64,000 nucleotides of DNA from Gordionus sp. m RMFG-2023 (GCF_954871325.1 NC_088775.1:1535473-1599472); one strand, 5' to 3'. Positions 50,201 through 62,399 are shown, counted from the stretch's first letter. The notes: generated by a model from the letters alone, not told the origin. Numbers and translations are program-made.

Positions 50201-51160
50201 GAGTAGACTGGGGTTAATCGAAGCAATTTTTACAAAATTGGCTATAGCTCTTGTTGTTTTATAGATAATATAAAGAATAATATATGATTGGATACCTAAA
50301 ACTATACTCTATAAAGGTGTATTATAAAAAATCTTAAGAATAAAATCATTTTTTTAAATTTTATTTTTTGTAAAAGTGTAAATTTTGATCAACAAGGCCC
50401 ATTAGGGGGTGATGCAAACCACTTCAAGGGGATTCCTAAACCTCCTAAATCATTGGTTTTTTTTAGGCCATAATAAATTGAAATGCATTTTTATTTATTA
50501 ATAATGATATGTATAGAATAATTTTATTGTTTTATTGTTCAAAATATCATAATACTTATAAATTGAAGCTAATTATATATAAAAATTGAAGCTAATTATA
50601 TATAAAAATTGAAACTTAATTTTGGCTAATTTAATAAACATTTTGGACATAAAAAAATATGAATTTTAAGAAGAGATTAAAATTTCTTAGCATAAATCCT
50701 AAATACCAATCATAAACAGCCATGAAATTGCCTTTTCAAGATTTTGAAATTTCATTATTAATTGCCATAATTGACGTGTATGGTTTAACAAACCCCGCTA
50801 GCTCTAAATTGATAAATCATGATTGAAATAATATCTAGATTTGATAAATACTCATAAACCTTACCCAAATTATAGAAAAATGTTTAAATTTTGTAATAAA
50901 ATTTAATTTACATATTAATGATTATATATTTTAATAAAAATTAAAATTCTGTCATGTAAAAATCTTTTGAAAATTTCAGCAAAATTTTATTTCTCAAATA
51001 AAATTTTTAGTAATTAATTATTTCAAAATATATTCTGGCCATAGATGTATTCTAATGAAAACTATATTAGGATAAAATTTTAACCTTCTGGTGTATTTAA
51101 ATTTAAAATGAGATCAAGTGGTTTGCCAAGCCCCGGGGTTTACCTAACCCTAATCTCCCC
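50201..51160. mobile_element. 960-bp TA-flanked inverted-repeat transposon
   Basis: Inserted into copy B at a TA dinucleotide (50199-50200, 51161-51162). Copies A (about 16620) and C (about 54582) read straight through ATGTATTTAC. The ends GAGTAGACTGGGGTTAATCG and, inward from the right, GGGGAGATTAGGGTTAGGTA match at 12 of 20 positions, and both contain GGGTTA. A TA duplication points to Tc1/mariner or a similar superfamily. No open frame of note, so non-autonomous. A 24-bp unit (ATTGAAGCTAATTATATATA...) is repeated near 50560-50620. Confidence 0.75.
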
Positions 51161-51162
51161 TA

Positions 51163-51330
51163 TTTACTATTAGAAAAATAAGCGTTATAAGGGAATAAAA
51201 TTCAAAATTTTCAATAAATTTTCTGAGATTTTTTTATACTGACATATAAAATTTGCAATAAAACTACGAAACATTAGATAATTGCAAAATGATTTGCCAA
51301 ACCACAATATCTTGATTTTCCCAATATATT
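51163..51330 (+). repeat. Copy B continuation after the TA insertion
   Basis: Resumes the match to 16622-16780 and 54583-54735 (GCGTTATAAGGGAATAAAAT). Ends near 51310. Confidence 0.6.
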
Positions 51331-51829
51331 ATACTAATATAAATCCTCCATCTTTATTTAGTCACTTCAGGTAAATAATTTAAATATTTTATTTTTCACA
51401 TTCATTAAAATTAATGAAAAACTTATTATCACATTAAATATATTAATAGGCTTATATCTTAAATTTTATTAAATTAAAGTATCAACAATGAAGGAATTTT
51501 ATGAAAAAACTATAAGATATGTTTAGTTATATTTATTTTTTTTGCAAAATAATGCCAAATTTAATTTATTAACTTTAACTTGAATAGAGAATTTGACTAA
51601 AATATTTAAAATTTTATATTTAGATTTATATCCCATCATAAATAAGCAAAGGATTAACAAGAAAGTTTTATAATATAGGACAATTTACATGGTTTTTCTT
51701 ATAGTTAAATCTGCCCAGTTTTATTTATTTTAAATTGGAATCAAAAGGAATAATTTAGATTATCTAAAAATTGACATTAAACACAGACCCATTTAAAATG
51801 TTACATTTTTTCGTACTCAAAATTGAAGA
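51331..51829. other. AT-rich region, nothing recognised
   Basis: No gene or clear repeat partner seen. Confidence 0.35.
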
Positions 51830-54751
51830 TATTTTTTTTTTTGAATTTTATATTTAATAGAAAGAAAAGGGAATAAATCACTGAGTAAAATAACATTAAT
51901 TTTATCTTTTTTTCATCTCTACCAAGGTATTATATTTGATTTTTTTTCTATCTAAGTTTGCAAATGAATTTTGGCCATTTCTAAGCATTTTATTTTTAAA
52001 TAAATAATAATTGGACCGGTGTAGTATTGCAAAATTAATACCATCTAAAATCAATACGGTCGATTCTACAATATTGTAAAATCAATACCGCATTGATAAT
52101 TTATGACCAAACCTAAACTTTTACGAATAAAATCTGAAATATAATTTACAAATCTTTGAATAGACATTTATAGATGAATCGACAATTATAGATTAGCACA
52201 TCACAAAATTATAATTTTCTACAGGATGGAGTTTTATAAACAATATAATTTTAACCATAAGAAAAAAATTATTACAAATAATGAGTAAACAAATAAAAAT
52301 TATATAGGATATCAAAAAGTGTAAGATAAATAAATTATCTAAAAAAGTTACATAAAAGAATAGAAAATCATTTTTATAATCATTTAAATATATTTAAAAC
52401 TTAAATCTATTGTAAATAAATTTTTTACAAATCGAAAATGGCCGCCAATACACCGGCAACTTAAATAAAACATTTTTAGGACATTGGAATTTCGCAATTT
52501 CTTTAACAAATAACTTCGAATTAAGGCCATTTATATATCTCCCTATGATAAAACTTCTTTTATCAGATAATTCGAACTTAAAAAAAGTAAATAAAATATG
52601 GGCCGGGCCGAATAATCTTTATGTGTTAAATATTAACAATATATTTTTTTAATTTTATATTTTGTATTTAATAGAAAATAGAAAGAAGGACACAACTAGT
52701 ATAAAACATTTAATTTTGGATATCATTTATTTTAAGCAATAATTTTCATAATTAATTATGATATTTTTAAAACTTCAAGAATTTTTTCACTTTATTGCAA
52801 CATTTATTTTCCTTGATAAATTTAAATTTGGGACAAATTCTTAAATTGAGAGTATAGAGTTAAGAACAATTATTCAAAAATAACTATTAATTTTGACTAT
52901 AGAAAGAGATGATAAAGTAATATGCAGGTATAGTAGGAAAAGATAGCAATGATCATATAAATAATATTAGGCGCACCATAAAGACAACATCAAATCTGCT
53001 CAGTTTTATATATTTTATTTTTAATAGTTGGAAAAAAATAATTTTTCAACAAAAGTAGAGATAAACTAAAGCAATGAGTCAATAATAAATCTTTATGATA
53101 AGGAGATGATGAAGATATATAATGGGCTTGTTATGAAATATTTACTATAATCTAGTTTGTTTAGTAAAAGACAACAACATGACAACAAAGCTGATAACAG
53201 TTGAAAAGAAGTCGCTCTTTCAATAAAAATAGCAACACAGTCTTTCAGAAAATCGTTTATTTAAATAATACCTTTCTAGCAAAAAGGAAATTTTAACTAT
53301 AAAAAAGATATCAAAATTAAGTTTAACTATGAATATTAACATATAATCTAATTCAGTTTAATATTTATGAGAGATGAGAAATGGAAATTATTATTTATTA
53401 AAAATGGTGACCATCCTTCTAATAAAATTTATTATATTAAAAATATTATTTTATTTAATATTGTTAAATGGCACGATATGAGGCGATTTTTAACAATGGC
53501 TAACCTAATATGTTACCCAGAAAAATATTATATAATCCTGAATATTTTGCTAATAGATATCACAAAGGTTTGGATATCTATTAGAATAATCTTAAGGCTT
53601 AATTCTGGTTACAATTTTCATTTGGCAGGTTTTAAATATAAGCTCAAATGGAGCTATATAACAATACTTCTATGTCCATATTTTTCTTAAGAAATTGTAA
53701 TAAGTTGAAAATTTCAAGGAAATTTATATTTTAATAGGTTAATAAATTATGATTACATCATTACTTAGTAACCTTGATATATAACAATATTATTTCTATC
53801 CTTATATTTTTGTTTTAAATAAAAGAGAAAATGACTAGACCTGGTATATATGCAATACATTCAATAATGATAACTTTGTGTTAAAAATTTATTATTCGTT
53901 AACAATATTTTATACAAATTTTGAAATGCCTATAACTACCTAAGATTTAGCGTTTGTCACTTATTTTATTGCAACTCCTGCATAAATTTTTTGGGCGAAA
54001 TTAAAGCGTCCATATAAGTAAGGAATTTATTTAAATTTTCATAATTTAATCTTGTTTAAGTCTTTTTTCAGTTGAGACAGAATATCAGGCCAGCCCACGT
54101 GATTAAAATAATACGAGCTCCAAACCTAGAGGGCTTCACCCCTCTTAACTCCAGTTTGCGAGACCCACTCTACTATTTATATTGCTAAAATTTTGAAACT
54201 CTTATAACTTGATGAATAATCATAATTTTATAAACCAGTACAAGGGAACAATAAAATAGAAACAATAAGTTAAAATATTTCTATGGGTAAATAATTATAC
54301 AGAGTTCGAAATTTAATATAAAATTTTGAAAATTATTATATTCTATCCGAATTCAAAATTTTGGTTACATCATTGATATCAATATCGACTCAAAGATCTC
54401 CCTTAATATTATTCTTTTCTTAATGATTCTATCAATTTTTAATATATTAATTATCTTAATTCAATATATATTTATCACAAATAAGATTTTTGGATGAATT
54501 GTAGATTTGATGAGAGGTTTTATCTCCCTATTTCTTTGAATGAAGGGATAATCTTATATTCATATGTTAATATTATATGTATTTACAATTAGAAAGGCAC
54601 AAAGCGTTATAAGGGAATAAAATTGAAATCTTTCAATATATTTTCTGAGATTTTTTTAATTACTGAGATATAAATTTTGCAATAAACTATAAAAAATTAC
54701 ATTGTAAAATAATTAGCCATGCCATAATATTTTTGATTTTACCAACGTGTC
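51830..54751 (+). repeat. Long repeat unit delta, copy C
   Basis: Matches the later half of copies A and B: 51830-51990 with 15060-15220, 52440-52980 with 15220-15750 and 48830-49280, and 54056-54750 with 16010-16790. It holds the 355-bp block shared with B and the empty hAT site. The 107-codon open frame at 53367-53690 has no motif I recognise. Confidence 0.65.
53700..54600 (+). repeat. Recent direct duplicate of 49285-50200
   Basis: The first 355 bp differ from 49285-49640 at only about ten positions by eye. The following 0.5 kb is a little more diverged. Spacing is about 4.4 kb, same orientation. Confidence 0.75.
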
Positions 54752-54880
54752 TGTGATTGAGAATTGCTTCTTGTGGTAATTTTTATCGGAATATTCAAGA
54801 ATATCCTTACCATTACTTGGAGTAACCGATCTAAGAAATGCCATTGCATTGCCCATATCACATAAAGGATTTTATTATTA
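54752..54880 (-). pseudogene. Mutator-like transposase fragment (copy C)
   Basis: Minus-strand equivalent of 18209-18330, covering the FLRSVTPSNG...ILEYF region in diverged form. It sits directly at the empty hAT site. Broken. Confidence 0.45.
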
Positions 54881-55299
54881 TAAATTACATATTATCTCCT
54901 TTAACCAAAAACAATTTTCCTTTTATATCTTTTTTTAACAATAAATAAATAAATCATCAAATAACCAATTATGTAAAATGAAAAATGTTCGTTTAAAATT
55001 GATTACAAAAAAAATATATCAATTGTCAAAATAAATTAATTTTAAAATATGTTAATATGATAAATTAAAATGTTAATATGATAAAATAAAATGTTAATAT
55101 AAAATAATCTCAAACACTTATTTAATAATAACCAATAAGCTTGCAGATGTGAAATCCTAAATCTTTGAACAAGGATAATGAAGCTCATGAAAGACAATTA
55201 AGGTTTTAGATATTATTTAAGAAAAGATATGATATTCTGGAATTTTTAAATATTTGGAAATTTTAAGCTGTTCTTTTTGCTCTAGAGTTTGGAGTTTAA
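54881..55299. other. AT-rich spacer
   Basis: A 22-bp unit (AAATGTTAATATGATAAA...) is repeated about three times at 55048-55108. Otherwise nothing. Confidence 0.4.
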
Positions 55300-55520
55300 T
55301 TGGATAGGCCTAGTAGATCTATATAAGAATAGAAGCAAATGGAAAATTGTCCTCAGTTCTATGGGGTCAGAGTAATTCTATCAGGCCTCTTTCTATAGGA
55401 TCTAATATGTCCAGATGGTTCAATTATTCCAGGTATTTGAGCTTTAATATATATAATGAACCTTTTAAGGTCGAATTTATGAACGATTTAATTGAGATGA
55501 CGATCTTTCCTTGTTTTAAT
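55300..55520 (-). pseudogene. LINE endonuclease scrap, minus strand
   Basis: Minus-strand reading from about 55520: KDRHLN, then KAQIPGIIEPSGHIRSYRKR and PDRITLTP (55360-55445). This is the ALEPxGL-x(n)-KRPDG-x-TLxP signature of the RLE-LINE family seen at 4 kb and 35 kb. The plus-strand open frame over the same bases is a shadow. The region beyond the endonuclease Asp is decayed. Confidence 0.6.
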
Positions 55521-56169
55521 TTCTATTTTTATAATCACAATTTTACTCACTTGTAATTTAATCTATATTTCACATCTTAGTAAAGGAATTAAAATAGTAA
55601 ATAACTATCATATATTTTTTATGATACTGAGAATATAACTTAATACTATTGATAAATAAACAGTCATTGAAAATTAACTTTGATAACCCTAAAAAATCAA
55701 TATTACCTGGGATTTTATTAATTAAATTTCCATCGCATATAAATGTTAGAGATTAAGATAAATCAAAAGAAACACACCGAAAATATACTAAACCGAAAAT
55801 TCAGGCCTCAGCAACTTCTTAATTTTACAAAGATCTTGAAGATTAATTATTTTAAAACATCTTAGATATAAATTACAAATTTTATAATAAGTGTAAGCCT
55901 TAACTAATATTTAATGTTGAATAGTAGGTAAATAAAAGTTTAAAGTAGATGCAAAATACTCGCTTGTCATTATTGCCTGGAGTCAATAAATATGGGTAAT
56001 AAAGATAGATTGAGTAGGACAGGCATAGCTTTGAAAGTGATCATATACTTATCTCTATTTATTTTACATAGTATAATATTATAACTATTTTATTTATTTT
56101 TATAGACGGAAATTAGATAAATGAAGAATCCGTGAAACATTAAAATTCTATATTAATTGTTCAAATCTT

Positions 56170-56520
56170 AAACTGTCGTAATTATGATATTATTAAATCA
56201 TGGGATCCGCTTTATAACATTTTTTTAAAGATTATAAGGGTATTGGTTATATTTGCTAAAATTGTGATTCAATAACATTTACATTATTTCGAATTTATGA
56301 TATTAAATTTTCAGGATCATCATTATAACATTTTTTTTAAAGATTATAAGGGTATTGCTTATATTTGCTAAAATTGTGATTCAATAACATTTACATTATT
56401 CCGAATTTATGATATTAAATCATCATTATAACATTTTAATTCAAGATTATAAGGGTATTATGGGTAATTTACTAGAATTGTGATTTTTAAATATTTACAT
56501 TATTCTTTTTCTAATCAATA
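56170..56520 (+). repeat. Short tandem array, about three units
   Basis: The landmark AGATTATAAGGGTATT recurs at 56229, 56341 and 56444 (spacing 112 and 103 bp), each followed by AAATTGTGAT or AGAATTGTGAT and then TTTACATTATT. The first two units are very similar, the third diverged. Non-coding. Confidence 0.75.
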
Positions 56521-57094
56521 ATAAAATTTTGGGTTCCGCATCACAAACCAATATTTAGTAAGTTTTTTTTTAAAATAAAGATAAGCCAATAATGTTTTTA
56601 TGTCTATTTGCAAATATTTCTAAAATAGTTTTTATTCAGATCATTGGTAACATTCATAGTAAATTATGATATACACTTAATTATGATAAAAAATTAAAAA
56701 TACATCAATCATAATAAGAGTTTTGGGTATGAATTTTATAATATTTCGCATTTATTTTAGAATGTATCTAATGGTTAGTAATAGGGTAGAAAATACAGGT
56801 TAGAGTTAATATAAATATAAATGATTGACTAAATTTTGGCAATAGCAATCCAAACAAGATAATCAAAGATCCTACTTGTTGAAACTTTAGGTACTGTTTA
56901 TGCTCCTTAATCTCTGAATAATATAATGAATAATAATAACACTCCAGAGATTTTTAAATTGTTATTCAAAAAAAACTTACCTAACCAGCTTGTTTTAGTA
57001 GAATTTTATAATGCTAAAATATGTTTTGCATAATGAAAATGTATTTTTATTAAAAAGGTAAGTGATAAAAAAAATTTGAAGGCAGTCAACCCAG
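56521..57094. other. AT-rich region, nothing recognised
   Basis: No gene or repeat structure identified. Confidence 0.4.
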
Positions 57095-57390
57095 TATTAA
57101 AAACCTTTATCGCGAAACCCATTTTGTAACCTTTATCACGAAATGTCATGTATCGCTATGAAAGTGAGCAAAGGTAATATTTAAACCAATATCTAGAAAT
57201 TTTACATATTCAGTAAAGACAATGTCGTGAAACTTTTGCAGCGAATTTATTTCTGCAAAACTCACCGAACACTCTCGAGCAAATAAATTTTAGCGAAACT
57301 TTCATCTTAAACCAATTTTAGCAAAACTTTAATGGCGAATCCATTGTAGGGAGATTTTTTTATCGCGAATGTATGCAGAGCATTTACGGT
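57095..57390. repeat. Cluster of GCGAAA-type short motifs
   Basis: Contains many variants of TTTATCGCGAA, TATCACGAAA, TAGCGAAACTTT and TAGCAAAACTTT in the same orientation at irregular spacing. It ends CATTTACGGTATCTAG, and a related ATTTACGGTAT occurs at 32650. It looks like the subterminal repeats of a MITE. No matching opposite end was found. Confidence 0.45.
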
Positions 57391-57422
57391 ATCTAGTAGT
57401 TGTAGCATATGCTGAAATTATA

Positions 57423-57703
57423 TCAATTGAATGAGGCAGTAAGCATTTCTATGAGAATATAAGTATTGGGCTTTGATGCTTGTCCACCACTCATTATGAG
57501 TTGGTGTATTGAATAATTAATAATAACTGTAGCATGTGAATGTGGTGAAGAATTTATTTGTGAAAAGGTTGAGAGCATATCATGAATATTTCCATGATCT
57601 TGATGATTAAAGATTGAAATATTTAAAGATTCTGTTATCAAATTATTTCCGCCAAGTATTTTGCAAATTAGTAAAGAAAGAAAACTTGAAATTAATGCAC
57701 CAA
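57423..57703 (-). CDS. Candidate terminal exon of an unidentified host gene
   Basis: The minus strand is open for about 92 codons after a pyrimidine-rich acceptor-like sequence ending CTCATAG (AG at 705-704). It starts with a hydrophobic run GALISSFLSLLICKILGG, then NNLITESLNISIFNHQDHGN and SHATVIINYSIHQLIMSGGQ, and ends with a stop at the low-coordinate end. The sequence has balanced, coding-like composition, including H, S, Q and G, unlike chance frames here. The hydrophobic run could be a membrane segment or signal peptide. I do not recognise the protein. No polyadenylation signal was clear. Confidence 0.3.
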
Positions 57704-59286
57704 CTATGAGAAAATGTTAAAAATAAATACTAACTTTTTTAAGCAAAAGTATAAATAATGTCTGTATCTTTTGTCAAGAAATATTCTCTTGAAAATAAAG
57801 TATTTAGATATAAGTATCTTATTAAAATTCAAAAAGACACAGAGAAAGATACAAATAAAATTTAGATAAAAGTATTCACAATAGGCCTAACTAACTTGAC
57901 AAATTTATGGAAAAATTAAGCTTTTAAAATAAATTCAAAGATATAAAAATATATTTTATGTTAAATTTTTTAGCAAGTATGAAATAAAAAAAATTAACTT
58001 CTTGCTAACAAAGTTTTTATGGTACTTTGAATAAAATATTAATTGGTAACTTTATGGTACTTTGAATAAAATATTAATTACTCTAAATTGGGCTTTTAGA
58101 AGTACCATCGGCTACAATGTTATATCTTATATTCTCATAATTCACCATCAAGCAAGGAATAATAGAAAGGATATTCAATTTAATTCCAATAAATAAGGAC
58201 AAATTAATATAATTTAGCATTTGTTTTTTAAAATTCATAATAAATTTTTAATTGGAATAAAATTGAGATCATAATATTAAAAAAATTATGAATATTAGAC
58301 AATAATATATTATTGTAAGCAAATTTGATGCTCTATAAATACCATAAAACAAACTTTATCAAAACCATAATTACATGAATTCAATTTGCATGGGTAGCCT
58401 CAGAAATATATTTATGACATTTTTTACATATTTGAATAAACTAAAGGTGATATGCAACAATGTGATTAAGTACTTTAAAATTAAACAATAATCTCTAAAA
58501 AAAAGATTAAAATACATCATATATTTTTTACACATTGGTTTGATGACAAAGAGCAATCAAAAAAAAAAGGGTTATAGTTTTTGAGAAGGAATTGGCATGA
58601 ATACTTAATCAATCTAAAATTAATTGCACTTAAAATATAAATCTTATTAATTTTGCATAATGGCTAAGCATAGGAACACAGATAAAATTGAATATAAGGC
58701 TAACACTTGAGAATTTTTTCTAATACATTCTAATTTTGAATTGCCTATTATTAAGAGTGTTGTAAATAATAATTTTTTTTTAAATAATATTTGTTTAATT
58801 ATTTTTTGTGTTGTAAAAAAAAATAATATTATAATCATTATTTGATATTATTCGATATTTTTTTTTTATGTTGTAAAATTCAAAAAAGAAATAAAATTTT
58901 AAAAGTGTGAAAAATCTATTTGCAGAATTCTATAATTCAGGGCCTTTGGTGCCGTTTTTTTAAAAGATACCTACAAATTCAGCGGCATAAAGCAAGTATT
59001 AATCACTATACAAAAATAAAATTACAATAAAGTATAAATTTGAAGGTAAAGGTAAAATATATTTTTAATTTTATTTTAATATGTATTTTTGTATAACTAT
59101 AATTATGACCATAATTACTCTTATATATTTGTTATCGTTAACTAAATTAAAATTATTTTTTATAAAGGTTTTAATTAATTTTTTGCAATTTTATCTTTTC
59201 AAAAATCATAAATTATTATATAAAAATTGAAATATAAAAATTATATAAAACCAATTACGAAGGACTATTAATAAAATATATAAAAA
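57704..59286. other. AT-rich region, mostly featureless
   Basis: A 35-bp unit (TTTATGGTACTTTGAATAAA...) is repeated twice at 58016-58080. Short frames on the minus strand (58371-58556, 58647-58838) are A/T-driven. The sequence AAAATTGAAATATAAAAA is repeated at 59221 and 59282, just before the zinc-knuckle ORFs. Confidence 0.45.
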
Positions 59287-60410
59287 TTGAAATATAAAAA
59301 AATAACCATGTTTAATCGTAAACAATATATAAAAAGGTTTAAATATGTAGAATGTAGTAATAATTATTTTTATGTAATTTTAATTGTACTTATTGGATTA
59401 ATTTATGTATGGAGAAGAAATAAATTGAAGAATAAATTAAAGAAAAAAGTTTTAATGAATAAAAAAATTATTGATGATATATCTAAATTTAAAGATGAAA
59501 TAATAGAAATATGGAAAGGAAATATCATTAGCGATATTAAAAAAAAATTAATATCGTTAGAGATACTGTAGAAGAAAATAAATTTGAAAAATTAATGTTG
59601 GAAATGGATAAAATTATAAAAAAAATAGAAGAAGAAAAAAATAAAGGGATCGGAAAAAGTAAAATGGAAATAAAAAATGATGAAATAGAAAAATTAAAAA
59701 TAGAAGAAAGGGGAATTAAAGAAGTAATAATAAATGAATTAGAAATAGTAAGAAATGAAAAAGGGAATAAGGAAGATATTAAGAGAAGATATTGAACGTA
59801 AACAAAAGGGAAGAAGAAGAAATAGAAAATAAAAAGAAAGAAGAAATAAAAAAGTTGAGGTAAAAAAAATGGAGAAAGAAATTTTTAAATTGGAAGTAGA
59901 AAAAATGAGAATAAAAATAAAAAAAATAGAGGAACAAATAAAAAAGAAGAAAAATGAATCTGAACATATTTATGAAAATAATAAAAGGGAAAATATTTAT
60001 CAAAAAGAAGAGGGCAGAAATCGACAGATAATAAGGGGGCCAAATGGACCATGTTTTATATGCGGAAAATATGGACATATAAGCCGAGATTGTAATGAAT
60101 TGTGCAAAAAATTATACCAATTGTTTTTGGAAGATGTGAAAATACTGGTCACAATGCAAAAAAATGTTATGTGTCAACTTTTAAAATAAAGGAAAACGAA
60201 CGAAAGGTAATGTCATGTTAAAATTGTGGAAGAACAGGTCATACATCAGATAAATGTTTCATAAAGAACAAACAGGTATCAATGCGTTTCCATCAGTTGC
60301 GTTTCCATTTGTTAAAAACAGATTACCAGGAACGAATAATAATAATGAATATCATAATGTAGATGAAGGAAATAATGCTCAAGTAATAACTTGTTTTCTG
60401 TAATGTATTT
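59287..60410 (+). mobile_element. Gag-like zinc-knuckle and coiled-coil region, broken
   Basis: Plus-strand frames show, in order, a basic N-terminus, a hydrophobic membrane-like segment (FYVILIVLIGLIYVW, about 59365-59410), a long Lys/Glu/Ile-rich stretch expected to form coiled coil (about 59420-59980), and CCHC zinc knuckles such as CFICGKYGHISRDC and CGRTGHTSDKC (about 60050-60265). Zinc knuckles bind RNA or single-stranded DNA and are typical of retroelement gag proteins, though cellular CNBP-like proteins also carry them. It lies tail to tail with the minus-strand Ty3/Gypsy element, whose own knuckle region is of a different pattern. Treated as a fossil with a few breaks. A cellular origin is possible. 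Confidence 0.5.
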
Positions 60411-60544
60411 TAATAGTAAACGAGTTTTTCTGATTCTTTTATTTTGTAATGTAAAAATCAAAATCAGCCTTTATTATTCAAATTAATCTCAAAATATATA
60501 ATAATTATAAAAATAAACATTTTACAAAAAAAAAACAACAATTT
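60411..60544. other. Junction between the two convergent elements
   Basis: AT-rich; could include part of the downstream terminal repeat of the minus-strand Ty3/Gypsy element. I could not identify repeat borders. Confidence 0.3.
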
Positions 60545-60559
60545 AATACGACTTGTTTC

Positions 60560-61500
60560 TTCCTCTCTCTAATTTGAATTGATTTCATCGTTATTTTTTA
60601 TTACATCCTCTTTGTTAACTATCTCTTCGGTTTTCTCTTCTACTTCAGTACTCTCTTCTAATTCGTATTCTTCAATTAATACATTTTCGGTTCGTTTCCT
60701 TAATTGGTCCGTATGACGTATAATCGTATTACCCGCTATACTTACTTCATAACATTGTGATACGAGTATGCCTTTAATAATGGCTTCTTCCCATTTTTTT
60801 CTTTATTATTGTAAAGGCGCGACCAATCTTTTTCATTTATCTGAAATTTTTGATTGTGGTATTTAAACTTCTCCTTTTTGTTTCCCCGTTCGAAAATTTG
60901 ATCTAACAATCCTCTAGGTTTAAATTTTAGTAGTATTTCAGCCGGACTTTGTTCAGTTTCTGTTCCTGGTGTATTTCTGTAATTGTAGAGAAAAATAGCT
61001 AGGCTGCTTTCTAAATCCCTCTCGTTTCTTTTATTCATACTCTGTTTAAAAGTTTGAACTAAACGTTCGGCCATGCCGTTTGTCTGAGGATGGTAAAGAC
61101 TTCCGTGCACTAATTGAATTCCGTTTTTTTCACAAAAATCATTGAAATCTTTGCTGCTGAATTGGGGTCCGTTATCAGGCGATTATTTTGGAAAATCCGA
61201 ATCTTGCAAAAATATTTATTAATATTTTTATCGTGCTTTCGGTTGTAGTGCTAGTCATTGGAACTATTTCTGGCCAGCGACTGCTAGCATCTATCACAGC
61301 CAACCAATAATGATTTTGAAATGGTCCAGCACAATATGTACTCGGTGCCATTTGGCCAATTTTGAATTGCTGTCTTTAAAGGCATATCGTGTTGTTCCTG
61401 GCATTCTCTACATTTTTCGACCCAGGTTTCTATATCTTGGTTTATATTAGGCCACCACGCGTATTGTCGTGTTTTCATCTTCATTTTTACCATTCCGATA
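60560..61500 (-). mobile_element. Ty3/Gypsy part: integrase
   Basis: The zinc-binding region (YAWWPNINQDIETWVEKC, CQ; about 61390-61470) precedes the core with HPQTNGMAERLVQTFKQSM and NYRNTPGTETEQSPAEIL (about 60950-61110). A charged, Glu-rich tail extends to about 60560. Confidence 0.8.
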
Positions 61501-61699
61501 TGTCATTGATGTATCATGTCCAACACGTTGTTTCGGTATTGTTGTGGTATTATCATTTTCGTTCTTCATATTAAACAACCTCTCTCAGTTGTAATTTTCT
61601 CTATCTTTTGGCTATACTCCTTTAAACATGCATCATAGTTTATTGGCCATCCATCTATTGTATATCTGTATACTTTAGAAAGTATATCATCTCGCATTG

Positions 61700-62160
61700 T
61701 TTCTCTAATTTCGCTTGCATTTAAAGGTGTTTCTCCCACCTGTATTTGATCTAGCGCTTCTTCTTTTGATATTGGAGTTCCGAGTAGTTGATGTTGTGGG
61801 TATATCTTTTTTTGGATGAAATAAAACTATTAATGGCTTGTGATCTGTTTGTAATGTGAATTTTTTTCTATATATAAATTCTTTGAATTTTGTAACCCCG
61901 AATATGGCAAGTGCTTCTCTTTCAATTTGGCTATAATTTATTTCAGCTGCATTTAGTGTTCTTGAGGCGAATGCAATTGGTCTCTCCTTAGCCCCTTTTA
62001 TATGTGATATTACTGCCCCAATTCCTATAGATGATGCATCTGTTGCTAATATAATGGGTAATTTTGGATCATAATGTTGTAATATTGGAGTACTAGTTAT
62101 TTCTTGCTTTATTTTTTTTTTACGCTTCTTTGCATTCATTAGTCCATTTCCAAACAACTG
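61700..62160 (-). mobile_element. Ty3/Gypsy part: RNase H
   Basis: Contains LATDASSIGIGAVISH, RPIAFASRTLNAAEINYSQI and EREALAIF, the RNase H signature following Ty3/Gypsy RT. Confidence 0.8.
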
Positions 62161-62399
62161 CTTTTTCTAATAATTTGTATAATGGTTTAGCTTTGGCTGA
62201 AAAATTCAAAATAAATTTTGAATAGTATATTGCTGACTCTATAAATGTCTGTAATTGTTTCAAATTTGTTGGTTCTGGTGCATTTTTTACTGCCTCAGTA
62301 TTTTTTTCGGTAGTTGTAATTCTGTTTTTTGAAATATTGTGTCCTAAGTATTCGACATTTTGTTTGAAAAATTTACATTTTTCTATTTTTAGCTTGATT

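Noticed and set aside
53367-53690. 107-codon plus-strand open frame as a gene
   Set aside because: Rich in I, L, Y and K as expected of chance frames in this AT-rich DNA, no motif, and it lies inside repeat unit delta.
55347-55556. 69-codon plus-strand open frame
   Set aside because: Antisense to the LINE endonuclease scrap, whose minus-strand motifs are clear.
59779-60078. Phe/Ser-rich minus-strand frame
   Set aside because: Antisense shadow of the Lys/Glu-rich zinc-knuckle region on the plus strand.
61389-61574. Plus-strand open frame in the Ty3/Gypsy integrase region
   Set aside because: Antisense shadow of the minus-strand integrase.
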